Below, one piece after another: positions 1-15,500 of a stretch of DNA of 64,000 nucleotides (position 1 is its first letter; each line of letters opens with the position of its first letter). Below the pieces are notes generated by a model. It saw nothing but the letters and a program-made list of their open reading frames with translations, ran no database searches and was not told where the DNA came from. Made by a program: the position numbers and the translations under genes. The stretch comes from Pomacea canaliculata (lineage: Eukaryota; Mollusca; Gastropoda; Architaenioglossa; Ampullariidae), in contig NC_037601.1 in assembly GCF_003073045.1 (NCBI RefSeq), forward strand, positions 10,961,807 through 11,025,806. Reading direction: 5' to 3'.

Positions 1-673
1 ACTGCAATGTCCTCAAAGCTCTCATTTTGCTGCAGCCTTCAATAACTTAAGTAGGTAAGTTCACAAGCCTCCTACACTCCCCTCACCCCACAAAATAAAT
101 CCAAACATTTAGGGCAAACTAATGATAAGCATCATATACTTTTAACCCCCCTACATCTTTAAGCTTCAAAACTTGTTTAAAGAGCATGTACTTCATGTGA
201 ATAACAAAACCCTCTGGTATTCTTAAAGACTCTTTAATATCTCACTATCAGCAAAACTTACAAAGGATAATAAGTAGCTCAGTGTTTACTTTGAATCAAC
301 ATATGCCATAAAAGATTAGTGTCTGCTCTAACTGGTATATCCTAGGTTTGAAGTTTGAGACAAAGTGTCTACAAGGTAAATTATTTCGGTTTGGTGCAAG
401 AAATATGAGTCATACTATAATGTAGACAAAACCTTAATTGTGTATCAAGCTTCTAAAACTACACTTAATTTCACACACAACAGCGTGATCCTGTACAGGT
501 TTAGAGGAAAATATTCCTGCCAAACATATTCAGCTGCTATGACATGATTCATACATGTAATTAACAATTGACATTTGCTGCAAAAACCAAGAAATCTAAT
601 TTGTTTCATTCAAAATAAGATGCAGAATCGGGACAAAAGAAATCTGCCACAAATTAAAAAAAAAAGTACTCAC

Positions 674-5121
<4,448 letters not shown>

Positions 5122-6493
5122 TGTAAGATATTTTAACAGCAGCCAGTCGTGTCTGAAACAAAGTGACACTTTTTCCACATCAAACATTTTACCACATGTA
5201 TCCAATGCAAAGACATTTGAAACACAATTAAGCTTCATAATTCGAAAACGTCATGCCTGTTTAAAATCAAACAAGTCACTGTGTATGCATTTTATAAAGC
5301 ACAAAAATAAATAAATTTTACAAATGCACTCTCTTAGACTCTTAGGAACTACATATAATTGTTCAGTTATGTTATTATTTTGTGCCTATATAAAACAGGC
5401 ATCAACAATTACCTTTAGCTCATTAAAGTACAGCAGATCTACGTCTATTGCATGATATGCATATGTCTGTGTGTATGTTTACATGATAATGACTTATAAA
5501 GATGTATTTGATGCCTAATTACATTGTGTGCTCTAATGTTCTGGTTTTTTTGAATATGTTTGTTTAGGTGTATTTGAGAATAATTCTGCAAATTGTTTTT
5601 ACTGTACTTACTGTTAAACTAATTAATCATCAAGGAAACCTTTCTGTTTTTAAAGTCTAACAAAAAATAATTTACAAAATTTATGACGTACACTGGGTTA
5701 TGCCGCCATTTGGCTACAAAATGGTCGATTTCAAAGATTTGTAAACATGTACACGTTTGCAACCGTCATTGAATATAACTGATGGTTTACTCTAGTTTGG
5801 GAGCAAATTGTTCTTGTGAGATAATCTCAGTACTGTTGCTGGCATAGGTTTACTTCTGTTTTCCAGTATGCAGTCTCTGTGGGTTATGTGTAATATTTAA
5901 AAATAAATGTATACAATGTGGATGTGTAGGCGCCACCGCCTGAAGCAACATTTTAAATGCGTGATGTTACATATTACTATCACTTTTTTTGGTCTCTCTC
6001 ACACACACTTTTATTTATAACTCTCTCTGAAATGTTACACTTTAAATAAAATCTACAATATAATGTCTATGTATCACCAAAAGTGTTTTTTATGTTAAAC
6101 AAAAAGCTAAACACGCCTGGGGCAAATCATTCAATGCAGCTACGCTTGAGTCTTCCTTGGAAGCTTTCATTAAACATCTCGGAAAAGCGATGTAAAAGCA
6201 AACTATTATTGAAATTATAAACGAATAATGATTAAAATTATCCCTGATCACTTTAAAAATATTCAATACAAACGAATAGACCATACGTTTTGAGATGAAC
6301 CCACCCACTAAACGATCGAGAAACAGACTGAATGAGGGGCGGTCACTACTACAGCAGATACACGTCCTTGAAATGAAAAGACATCTAAATAAAAATCCGT
6401 AAAACTCATATGTGACAGATCAGATGACTTATAGAGCTTACATTGTACAGGATAAAACCAACAAATGCAGATTCAGGGGTTTAACAAACTTAC

Positions 6494-6600
6494 CAAATTT
6501 GTGGCGCTATCTATAAATTATAATGTTAAATAGAGTGACGTCGGCAAACGCAATGGCTCGCCGAGTCGATTGTATTTGTTGTTCCGGTCGTTCGCCTCTT
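6494..6600 (-). promoter_or_regulatory. WDR7: WDR7 non-coding first exon and promoter region
   Basis: On the minus strand a strong donor (G|GTAAGT, GT at 6493-6492) ends an exon at 6494. The first coding exon of WDR7 has a good acceptor (tttgtttcag) opening at 5152, so 5152-5122 plus this upstream exon would form the 5' UTR. The region contains TGACGTCG at 6536-6543, close to a CRE. No TATA box is seen. The transcription start is a guess near 6,600. Confidence 0.5.
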
Positions 6601-7799
6601 CTCATCCACAGCGACTAAGAAAAGAAATGCCACTCTACGCTAAAGATACTTGTCATCTATTATGTGTTGTATGCTAATCCTTTTGAATGGGCCCTAAAGG
6701 TCTAACAAAATAAATCATTCGTATTCGTATCTTCTACAGCAAAAATCGTCAAAAGACATGATGATACGTAGGTATAGGCACGAACTTATATAAATGCAGT
6801 CCATGGGTATAGGTTTCTTCGTCTGGTTCAGTAGACGGGTTCTATCTTGGAAAAGTGGTAGTCTCAGCCCTCTCAAGCGTTTCTTTACTCGGTTCGAGAC
6901 AAGTAACTTCTCCGCGAAGATTGAGGAAGTGCTTGTAGTTTTCTCCATCCCGTCCACAGGATTGTACTATGTCAAGAACAGGTAGCAGAGTTGTGAGTAA
7001 AGATAAGCAAGGCTTAAAGTCCTGGTGGTATTTGTGGCGAAGTGTTACACGTCTGTGCGAATCAACGTGGTGGCATTTTCTAACACCTTTTTTTGTATTT
7101 TTGCTCGATCCCATCTGCGTGAAAATCGACAACCATATCGTAGAAGAAAGCTTCGATCAGGGTTAGAAGAAAGCTTCAGCTCAGCATCTTAACGACTATA
7201 GACCAGGAGTGGCCTTTACGTCATTTGTCACGAAAGTATACATAGTCTTGATCCACTGCAATTTGCATACCAGACAAAAAGAGGTGCTGATGAATGTGAA
7301 TTATCCTTCACACAATGTATAAACACCTGGAAATAACAAATTTTTATTTACGAGGTTTAACAAGGGTAGCAGAATAAGCAAAAGTTATGCTTTTTTATCT
7401 CTAGCCTTCCATCTTGGTCTTATAATTATATATTATTGTAACCAAGGAAGAGCCAATATTGGTGCCAATGAAGACTATTGATCGAAGCATAAAGCTTGGG
7501 GCAATCTTGGTGTGTTTGCTGGGTAAGGAGCAGAAATAAAAACTTTATATTAAATCGAAACAAGGCAATAAAAACAGAAAATATGATATAATAAATAAGA
7601 ATAAATGCAAAATTTGTAAAGCGTATACTCAGACTGCTATAACAAAAACGAAAATGGGCGGTATACATGCAAGGGACAGGAAAACAAATAACATATGAAC
7701 TATAAAAGAATAAACAACCGTGGTAAACAGAAAACACAAAGAGGAACCAAATAACAAGAGCTGAGAGCAACATGATATTGCAAAAGGAAGGGTGTGACA
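6601..7799. other. Intergenic, no recognised gene
   Basis: Between the WDR7 promoter and a LINE tail. Overlapping short open frames occur on both strands near 6,715-7,166 (longest 96 codons, minus, 6842-7132). None resembles a protein family I know and none has convincing splice context. Confidence 0.5.
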
Positions 7800-8560
7800 A
7801 AGGACTAGCATTGTGGAAAAGGTTGTTAGGAGTAATGTTTACAAAAAAAGAGGTGCGTTTTCGGTGCACGTTTAAAGGATTCAATAGTGGGTAGGTGGCG
7901 GCTGTGAAAAGGGAGAGAGTTAATTTGTTTCGCTCCACAATAACCAAAAATCCCGTGGCCATATGTTGTTGTTTTTGGTGACAGGAAGAGTAAGGAGACG
8001 ATCTCAGTTGTTTAGCTGGGGCGTAAGAAAAAGAAGTTCAGAGAAATAATAAGGGCAGGTGCCAGCAAAGAAATTAAAACACAGCACGGACAGTTTGTAC
8101 TGGATGCCAGAACGGATGGGAAGCCAGTGTAGACAACGAAGGAGAGGTGTGGCGTGGTCCCGTTTCCGAGCTCTAAGCACGAGAAGTGCAGCAGAGTTCT
8201 GTACTTTCTGGAGTTTGTGAAGAAAGTATTCATGGCAGCCAGCAAGCAAGGAGTTGCAGTAATCAAGCCAGACAAAAGTCACAGACAAAGTGTTGGTAGC
8301 CCGCGTAGACAGAATGTGACAGAAGGCGCTGAGCTTGTGTAGTTCGTAATAGGCAGACAGACAGACAGCTGTCACTTGTTTATCATAACAGGCAGATTGA
8401 CAAACAGCTGTAACTTGTTTAGCAAGAGTCATGTCTGCAGTGACAATGAATCCCAGATTCCTGACGAAGGACGCAAAGGTGATGTTGGTTTCGCCCACCT
8501 TGATGTGACTTGGTGGACAAACGAGTGAAGATGGTTTTCTTCTTCTCAAACATAGGGTGT
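7800..8560 (-). mobile_element. Truncated, frameshifted L2/CR1-like LINE (C-terminal tail)
   Basis: The minus-strand frame ending at 8004 has the conserved tail after the reverse transcriptase of L2/CR1-type LINEs: LDYCNSLLAG, LQKVQNSAALLVLRARKRDH, TPLLRCLHWLPI, QYKLSVLCFNF. After a frameshift near 8,000 the tail continues with GYCGAKQINSLPF and ALKTHLF-like residues (about 7,950-7,830). The endonuclease and most of the RT are missing, so it is a 5'-truncated dead copy. A direct internal duplication (QVTAVC...SAYY-like) is visible near 8,350-8,430. Clade assignment is from memory and approximate. Confidence 0.8.
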
Positions 8561-8879
8561 TGTGAGCAGGTGCATCGTGGGTCCTTCTCCACGACAGTGC
8601 ACCTGCATTAGACTCGATTGGGGATTACTTTGAAAAGGAAACCATGTAGTTTGTTGCTTGGAATTTAAATAAATTGTGACACCAGTCCCATTACTTTTTC
8701 AGGCACACCTCGAATATTTGTTGCTTTTGGGCTGTATATTATTTGATTTTATATAGAGTTTAAATAAAGCATTAGTTTTCTTAAGAATCCAGAAACATAA
8801 CATGTATAAGCAATTATTAATTAATTATTAATTCCATGCAGTAATTAGTTGAGAAACTTAAACTAAATGTTGAGAATCC

Positions 8880-9035
8880 GGTAGTTCCTGGCCGAGAACA
8901 TCGCCGCACTGCCTGAACAACCTCCCTATTCTGCTGATCTTGCTCCATGTGACTTTTTTCTGCTTCCCAAGCTCAAGGGGAACCGTTTTGAAAGCGTGGA
9001 AGCCATAAAGAGGGCCATAGCGATGGAGCTGAGGG
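8880..9035 (+). mobile_element. Mariner transposase remnant (C-terminal third)
   Basis: The plus strand reads QPPYSADLAPCDFFLLPKLK followed by GNRFESVEAIKRAI. This matches the mariner (DD34D) catalytic block PPYSPDLAPxDxxLFPKLK, in which the last catalytic Asp is the one in APCD. The upstream transposase and the terminal inverted repeats are not visible, so this is a dead fragment of about 155 bp. Confidence 0.85.
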
Positions 9036-10569
9036 GCAGTGTGGAAGTGTGTGTGTGTGATTCTCACTCGGTTCTATCAGTTCTTTATTGAATGTCTCAT
9101 CACTTTTTCTTTTATCTCTCGGTTCCACAGCCTCTCGCTAGGGAAGTCTTGTCTCCCTTGTTCCAAGATCACCCTAACCAGAGTGACGTAGCAGTCTTAA
9201 TTAATCCGCACTTCCTTAGGAAGGTATTCTGTATTCCTGATCATGTGTTGAGGTGAACTCACTACTGCGGTGTGGCCTGTGTGCAGAACGAATCGTAACT
9301 GTAACTCATTTGTTCCACGTGCCATCCTCTTGATACATTTGACTGGCCGTGACATTGTGTTAGCCTGAGGTGACCTAGTGCAGTGTCTTTTGTTGCTGTG
9401 TGCGTGCGTGGAAAGAAAGCACGTATTCACTATAGTCAATATGTATATGTATGTACTTATCTGTATACTGCTAGCGTATGAGCACTACCTGTAATTGCTC
9501 AAGAGGATTAATAAAGTTGTATTGTATATTTGGTTTAATAAGGTAATATACACAGCAGAAGTTAGGATCTACACCACTGCATGATATAAACATAATTATA
9601 TATCTCTGTTATCTACAGATCCGCATTCTCCGAGCTGTTCAAGCAATGCCCTCAACTGCGTTGTGTCGTAAAGCAATGTCCTAAACTAGAGCAATGCTTT
9701 TAAAAACGAGGTGGAGATGCATGTGTGTTCTTGAAACTCAATCGGCGACACCTGTGCTTGTGCGGGTCATAGGCTGGGAGACTGTCTTCCCTACCTGGTT
9801 GAATGTTCTCGCTTATACAAAGCCACTTGACTCTGGTTTAAGGTGTTTGCAAGGAGGGCAAAGACAGCTCTTTATAGCAAGATACGAACTACTCATTGTT
9901 CAGCTCCACTGACAATATCAAGGCCAACTGCTTAAAAATTGAGAGGGCTGGGTGTTTCTTTGCAAGATAACAAATAAAAATTTTTGGAAGGGGAAAATAG
10001 ACGAAAAATCATGCACCTTACATTTATATTGTATTAAATCTGCACAACCCGAAAAATTGCACTATGATGGAGTTGCATACTTTGGTGGGCATTATCACAT
10101 ACACATACAACACACATCTAAATATTTATACAAAACATTCCTGTGGGTTGATAAATGTCCCTCACTCTTAAATGCATTACCTAGAATGCACTAAATTGTA
10201 CTGTAGCTTGTACTGCAGTGGCGTAAACGGGCAAGGAGGCAGCCTCTCCCTCAAAAAGCAACTGAGAAGGCAAGGATGTGAACGTCGTTCACAGTCAGCA
10301 TGGAGTTTGCCTCCCCCCTTTTACAAAGCTGAGCATCTTCCTACGCCACTGCATTCATAACAGATATGGATACTATAACTTAGTGGTCGTTTTAATCAGT
10401 TTTAAGCTAAAATATTTGTACATAAGCAAGTTAGTTGCCGAGTACTGTATTACAACTGCTCTTATTATTATTTATAACAACTTCGTAGATCCCTCCTTTT
10501 AATTCAAAGGATTAGGATACTTATAACATGGTGTCTTCATGTTGCAAAATAATGACCAAGTACACACAT
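9036..10569. other. Intergenic, no recognised gene
   Basis: AT-rich stretch before the transporter array. Open frames of up to 80 codons lack recognisable domains. I see no RNA gene, and no repeat with readable ends. Confidence 0.5.
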
Positions 10570-11050
10570 GTTCACCTGACAAGGATATCATTGACAAGTT
10601 CATTTTCCAGACATTCGATAACTAACAGGTTTACTTTCAAGATTTGTTCCATACAAGAGAGGTTTCGAGTCTGAACGTGTTTGAATTGTGTGCTGCAGAC
10701 GATGCTGTTTGTTCCTGTTGTACAACTCATCATCAACGTGGCGGTGCTAGTGCTGGCTATTTACCAGAAGCCTCATCAGATGGGTATTGGCCTGCTGATC
10801 TTGTTTGCTGGCGTCCCTGTTTACTGGCTGGGCGTCCTCTGGCGCTCAAAGCCAAAGGAGTTCACATCTATGATAGGTCAGTATGTCCAACACCAACAGG
10901 AGTGTGAGAAGACATGTACTATAGTTTTATGAATTATACGTACAACAGGGCATATGATGTACTCTTGGCTTATTTGTGTAGTCCTCTGATCAATGTCCTC
11001 CATAAGTTAAATTCAAGTTATTAGTCCAAGTTCCAACAATCATACATTGT
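10570..11050 (+). pseudogene. SLC7 copy A, isolated exon 11 with flanking introns
   Basis: The exon at 10699-10876 (178 bp, same length and phase as exon 11 of copies B and C) encodes MLFVPVVQLIINVAVLVLAI, QMGIGLLILFAGVPVYWLGV and WRSKPKEFTSMI, the last two membrane helices of an SLC7 light chain. Its flanking intron sequence matches copies B and C from about 10,570. The following intron then breaks off near 11,050 and joins sequence that belongs to intron 3 of the same gene family. No exons 1-10 precede it and no exon 12 follows, so it cannot make a transporter. Confidence 0.85.
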
Positions 11051-12340
11051 AAAGTAAGCACAATTTATTAACAATACCGCAGGACATCAACTCAATGCTC
11101 ATAAAAACATCAAAGAATCTTTCAACATTTAGAGCACGCCGACACTATGTGTACAAACACCCATGCCAACAACATTGAGGTTAAAGAGCATTTACAGCAT
11201 GTCGATGCTGTAGAGATTAACAAACATATAAACATGTCGATGCTGTTAACCGAACATCTGTAGCATGTTCACACTGTTTAGGTTATTAATCGGACGTGAT
11301 CGTGGCCCTGCTTAGCATCATAATCGCCGGCGTCTACCAAATGATGGGTAAGTGGATGTCATCTGTGTGTCAACTATGGTGCTGGTGAGGAGACATAAGA
11401 TGTGTGTGTGGGGGTGGGGGGGAGGGTCGTGGGCACGGTGACAGGTTGTGGACATTAACTCAGGTCGGGGTTCACATGGGTCCACTGTTTCTGGTCGCTG
11501 CCAGAAATGTTACCGGACATGTGCAGGGACATAAGTATGTACAATTTATATGTTGCCATGCTTAGTGTTTACTATATTTAACCGTACTGGGTATGCATAG
11601 TCATAGCTTGATGTGTGCTGCTACATTATATCTCTACTAATCGCGGATATATGCGTTGCTGACTTATCTGAAATCTGAATTCATGTTAGAGTGGAAGTTT
11701 GCATTGCCATATCGCCTTATGTGTTCCGTTGGCTTTGTCGATCAACGTGAATTATATGACTTATTTATTAATTATATCTTGTCAGATTTTCCTTATGTAA
11801 ATAAATATTTTTGTAATGTATTGTTTTTAACACAACACTTCTCAAGTAACTGACTTCGTAAATTGTGCTTATTTCCCAGGAAGTACAGAGAATTTAGACG
11901 ATCTATTCGACGGAACTACCCAGGAACCTGGCAAGTTTGCTGTCGCCATATTTTACTCCATATTTTCCAACGGCGGATGGTGAGTGATATGATCTCTTAC
12001 TTATTTGAATTTAAAAATAAGTGATTGACTATTTGAACAGCTATTTGTGTGTGAAGACGACGTAGATAAACTGTCAGCTATACTCTGCAAGATAACAACA
12101 ATACAGTAAAGCGGGGTCATGGTAAAGGTCGAACAGCCTCCTGGTGAATGTGCATTATAAACACTGTACTTTTTTTTTTCTCTCAGGAATAACAAATCAG
12201 GAAAACATGTCCAAACTAAGCGCACAACATATTTCTTTCCAATTTTCTTCAGGTAGGTGATGACTTCATTTATGGAAGAAATGAAAAATCCTGGAAGGTG
12301 AGTGACAAGCCGAAATGAGTGACAGAAATTTGTCGTCTCT
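11051..12340 (+). pseudogene. SLC7 copy A, truncated exon 4 plus exons 5 and 6 with a stop
   Basis: Exon 4 is present only as its 3' part (11297-11347, VALLSIIIAGVYQMM-like, with a 3-bp deletion). Exon 5 is whole (11880-11979, TENLDDLFDGTTQEPGKFAV, SNGGW). Exon 6 (12253-12297) has the Gln codon after the Trp changed to a TAG stop at 12254-12256. Splice sites remain. Homology ends near 12,340, where it joins the promoter region of copy B. The order exon 11, then 4-5-6 shows that rearrangement, not simple truncation, made this copy. Confidence 0.88.
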
Positions 12341-12345
12341 GCGTG

Positions 12346-12500
12346 TTCATTCTTTGTTTTTAGTACTTTGTCAGAATTCTTGTTCATTCTTTAGTTCATT
12401 TGTACACTGTGTGCTGTTTTTGTTCCAAGAGCTGAGACACGCGCCTTTACAGGGTTATTCTGAGCTGTATAAATCGCGAGTTTGTTAAAATGTTTCCGTC
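12346..12500 (+). promoter_or_regulatory. Copy B promoter with TATA box (TATAAAT at 12468-12474)
   Basis: TATAAAT lies 109 bp upstream of the ATG of copy B exon 1. The whole block recurs with few changes at 22,870-23,035, upstream of copy C, with its own TATAAAT at 22995-23001. It was therefore part of the duplicated unit. TATA-driven initiation near 12,500 is inferred. Confidence 0.5.
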
Positions 12501-12582
12501 ACAGGTCACTTTGAGGCCTCAGGCCTGTAAGGTTTAGCAGTCTGCTAAAGAAACCTACCGTACTAGAGATAAACAAACCAAA

Positions 12583-15500
12583 ATGGAGAAGACAAAACGT
12601 GGCGTGACCGACGACAGATCCTATTTTGAAAAGCTAGACAATGCATCAGGGAAACGAAACAAAGAGAGCATTGTATTAATTGATGGGATTCCAGAAAAAC
12701 CTCGGTCTAAAAATCCAGAAGATTTTTCCGACATAAGGTACATGGCTATTGTCAACTAGTTTGTGTTTAGCCTGAGTGCCTTTACCATGCTAGAGTTTGA
12801 GGAGTACAAAAGTCTCGCTGCTTACAAAACCTTTGTCCGGGTGGGTCAGAGACGTCGCTGCGTACTCACCTGGATGTGACCACACAGTGACAACAGCTAA
12901 GGTGAGTGAATTGGCAGATTTTCTGAAATATGAATTACTATCCATACCTAGTTGTGATACTATGGACCGGGTATTATTAGCGTAGGCCTCACGTCCAATT
13001 TAACGTCCTCACTGGAATATTGTTTGTAACTGAGTAGTAAACACAACCAGGGCCGTGCTTAGGGGCAGGTAGACGAGGCATTTGCCTAGGGCCCCTCGCT
13101 TTTAATAGTCATCAGGGGCCCCACGCTTTTAATTAAAACCGTGGCGATCGTGGCGTCGAGGGCCCCGCACAGGAACATGGGGCTATTGACTTCCGGGCAG
13201 CAAAGACTAAGAAAGATCAGCTTGAAAATATATTGCTGATGATGAGGCAGCTCCACCAGGACTGCTTGAAAAGAAAGCCCTTGCACCACTTGTTGCAGCA
13301 CCTACACCAGAAAAACTGTACACCCTATTTTACAATGCCCATACACTCATCACTTTAATTAGGTGAAGGAGATGGCTGCTGACCAAAACTTTGCTTTGGT
13401 CCTTAAAAAAAGAAAGTTATGAAGTGATTGAGCATCATAATCATCAATAAAAAATCAAGTATAGTGTCAGCTATTTGTGACAGTCTGAATACTGTGACTT
13501 TGTTGTTTAGGCTCTTAAAAATATTGTTCATTCTTTGAATTGTTCCAGACCAGTCTTGGTGGAGTAAAAACTTGCCAAAGCGCATCAGATTTGTTTAGCT
13601 TGTCAGTTTTGCCACAAACTTTAGGCAAAGCATTCAGTAGGTCAAACAATAAAGATAAGAGGTCTCGATCACTATTCCTCAGAAAGTTCTATCACCTATC
13701 AATATGAAGAAAATTTTGACACACTTTATGAGGAGACTTCATATAGATTGCAGCTTTGAACTTAACAATTTGGGAATCTGCGAATCTCTAATTTTTCATG
13801 GTGGCCTGTGGCATCAACCCTGGTATAGTTTTATTTCTTTATTATTCTACAACTAACCTTAGTGTGTAGCACGAAAATAGAATGAGAAAAAACACTTTAC
13901 TTTCAATTATTTTTAATGAATGTTTGAAGTCGACACTGCCGATATGCAGATCTCACATCGAAGTAATGACAAGATGGCGCAGATGTGGCAGTAGAAATAA
14001 AAGATGATTGACACTCGCGGCAGTATTTACTAAAGTTGCTAGAGTGGGAGCAGAATGTGCATGTAGTATCATAGCGTACTGCCGCCATGAGACTATCATG
14101 GGCTGACACTTGATTTTATTGACATTGGGGAGTGAAATGACCACCGATTCTTTCTTTGTCCAGGACCATCAAGAGCCTAGAGCTACCTCTGGTGTTAGTA
14201 ACTGATAATGTTATGACTGCCAATATTTTCTTTCTATAAAGACCAGAATTTTTTTATTATTTTTTTTTTTTAGAGACACCAGGCTGGTTGGGGTGGTGCC
14301 GCAGCAACTCGATGCAAGAAAGGGTACCGCTGACGTGCAGCTGAAGAAGTCCATCAACCTTCTGCACTGCACCGCCATTATGGTAGCGGCCACAGGCCAC
14401 TCCTCCGTCTTCATCTCGCCTGCCGCCATTTTAGGCCTCGCTGGATCCGTCGGTGCCTCCCTGGTTGTGTGGCTTGTAGGTGAGCTTATCCCCCCCATAC
14501 AACCGACACTTTGCTACAGCAATCACCACGCTGACGTCATACTACACACATCTGACACTACACTGTTGTGATCTGACGTCACACTACGCACACCTGACAC
14601 TACACTGTTGTGATCTGACGTCACACTACGCACACCTGACACTACACTGTTGTGATCTGACACCAGTATTGTAAGGTGACGTCAGTACCATGCACCTGAC
14701 ACAACACTAACCTAGCTGACGTCACACTAAAATGCATAGCAGCTATGAAGTAAGGGAGAAGAACACGTGACCAGCTGTTAGAAAAATGCAGCTTGGTAAC
14801 AAGCTAACAGAGTTCAGATGGAACATTTCTCATGCCACAAGAGAGTGACAGGTTCATCAGCATCCAGACAGGATTATGTTAAATCAATCATTGAATCAAA
14901 ATGTTTTTACAGTATCAACTTTAATATTCTTTCTTTATATTTCTTTTCTAAACTTGGATATTGTGCTAGTGACGTGACAGTCTTTACTTACTTTTCTCCT
15001 GCCTTCTTGTCAAAAGGCGGACTGATCAACTTGGGGCTGGCGCTGTGCTTTGCTGAACTAGGAACGATGCTGCCCAAAGCCGGTGGACATTACGTCTACG
15101 TCATGCACACCTTCGGGCCGCTGGCAGGCTTCCTCATGATGTGGGGCTACGTGGTGCTGATTTCGGGGCCCATTTGGGCCTTCCTGGCCTACACAGCGGC
15201 TCTGTACATCGTCAAGCCCGCGTTTCCTGAATGTCAGCCCGAGCAGATGGACACAGGTGTCAAGATTCTGGCAGGCTGGATCATGAGTGAGTGTGGGCAA
15301 TATCTGGGCATACAATGAGGAGCCGAGATTGTTTGTTGTTATGATTTAGTTTCGAAAGCAGCGAGGTCATGTCGTTATTGCTACTTCACAGACAAAACAG
15401 ACTGCTGTAAACAGACAAACAGAAACTACCATTGGCTGTGCTGCTAGCAGCATAGTGAAAGAATTTCGCAAATTATTTAAACACTTTGCTCCTAGAAAGT

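Noticed and set aside
7426..7962. 178-codon minus-strand frame that looks membrane-like
   Set aside because: Its beginning is the LINE tail read in the wrong frame; the rest is AT-rich sequence giving Phe/Leu/Ile by composition.
8858..9067. Minus-strand 69-codon frame
   Set aside because: Antisense shadow of the mariner transposase fragment on the plus strand.
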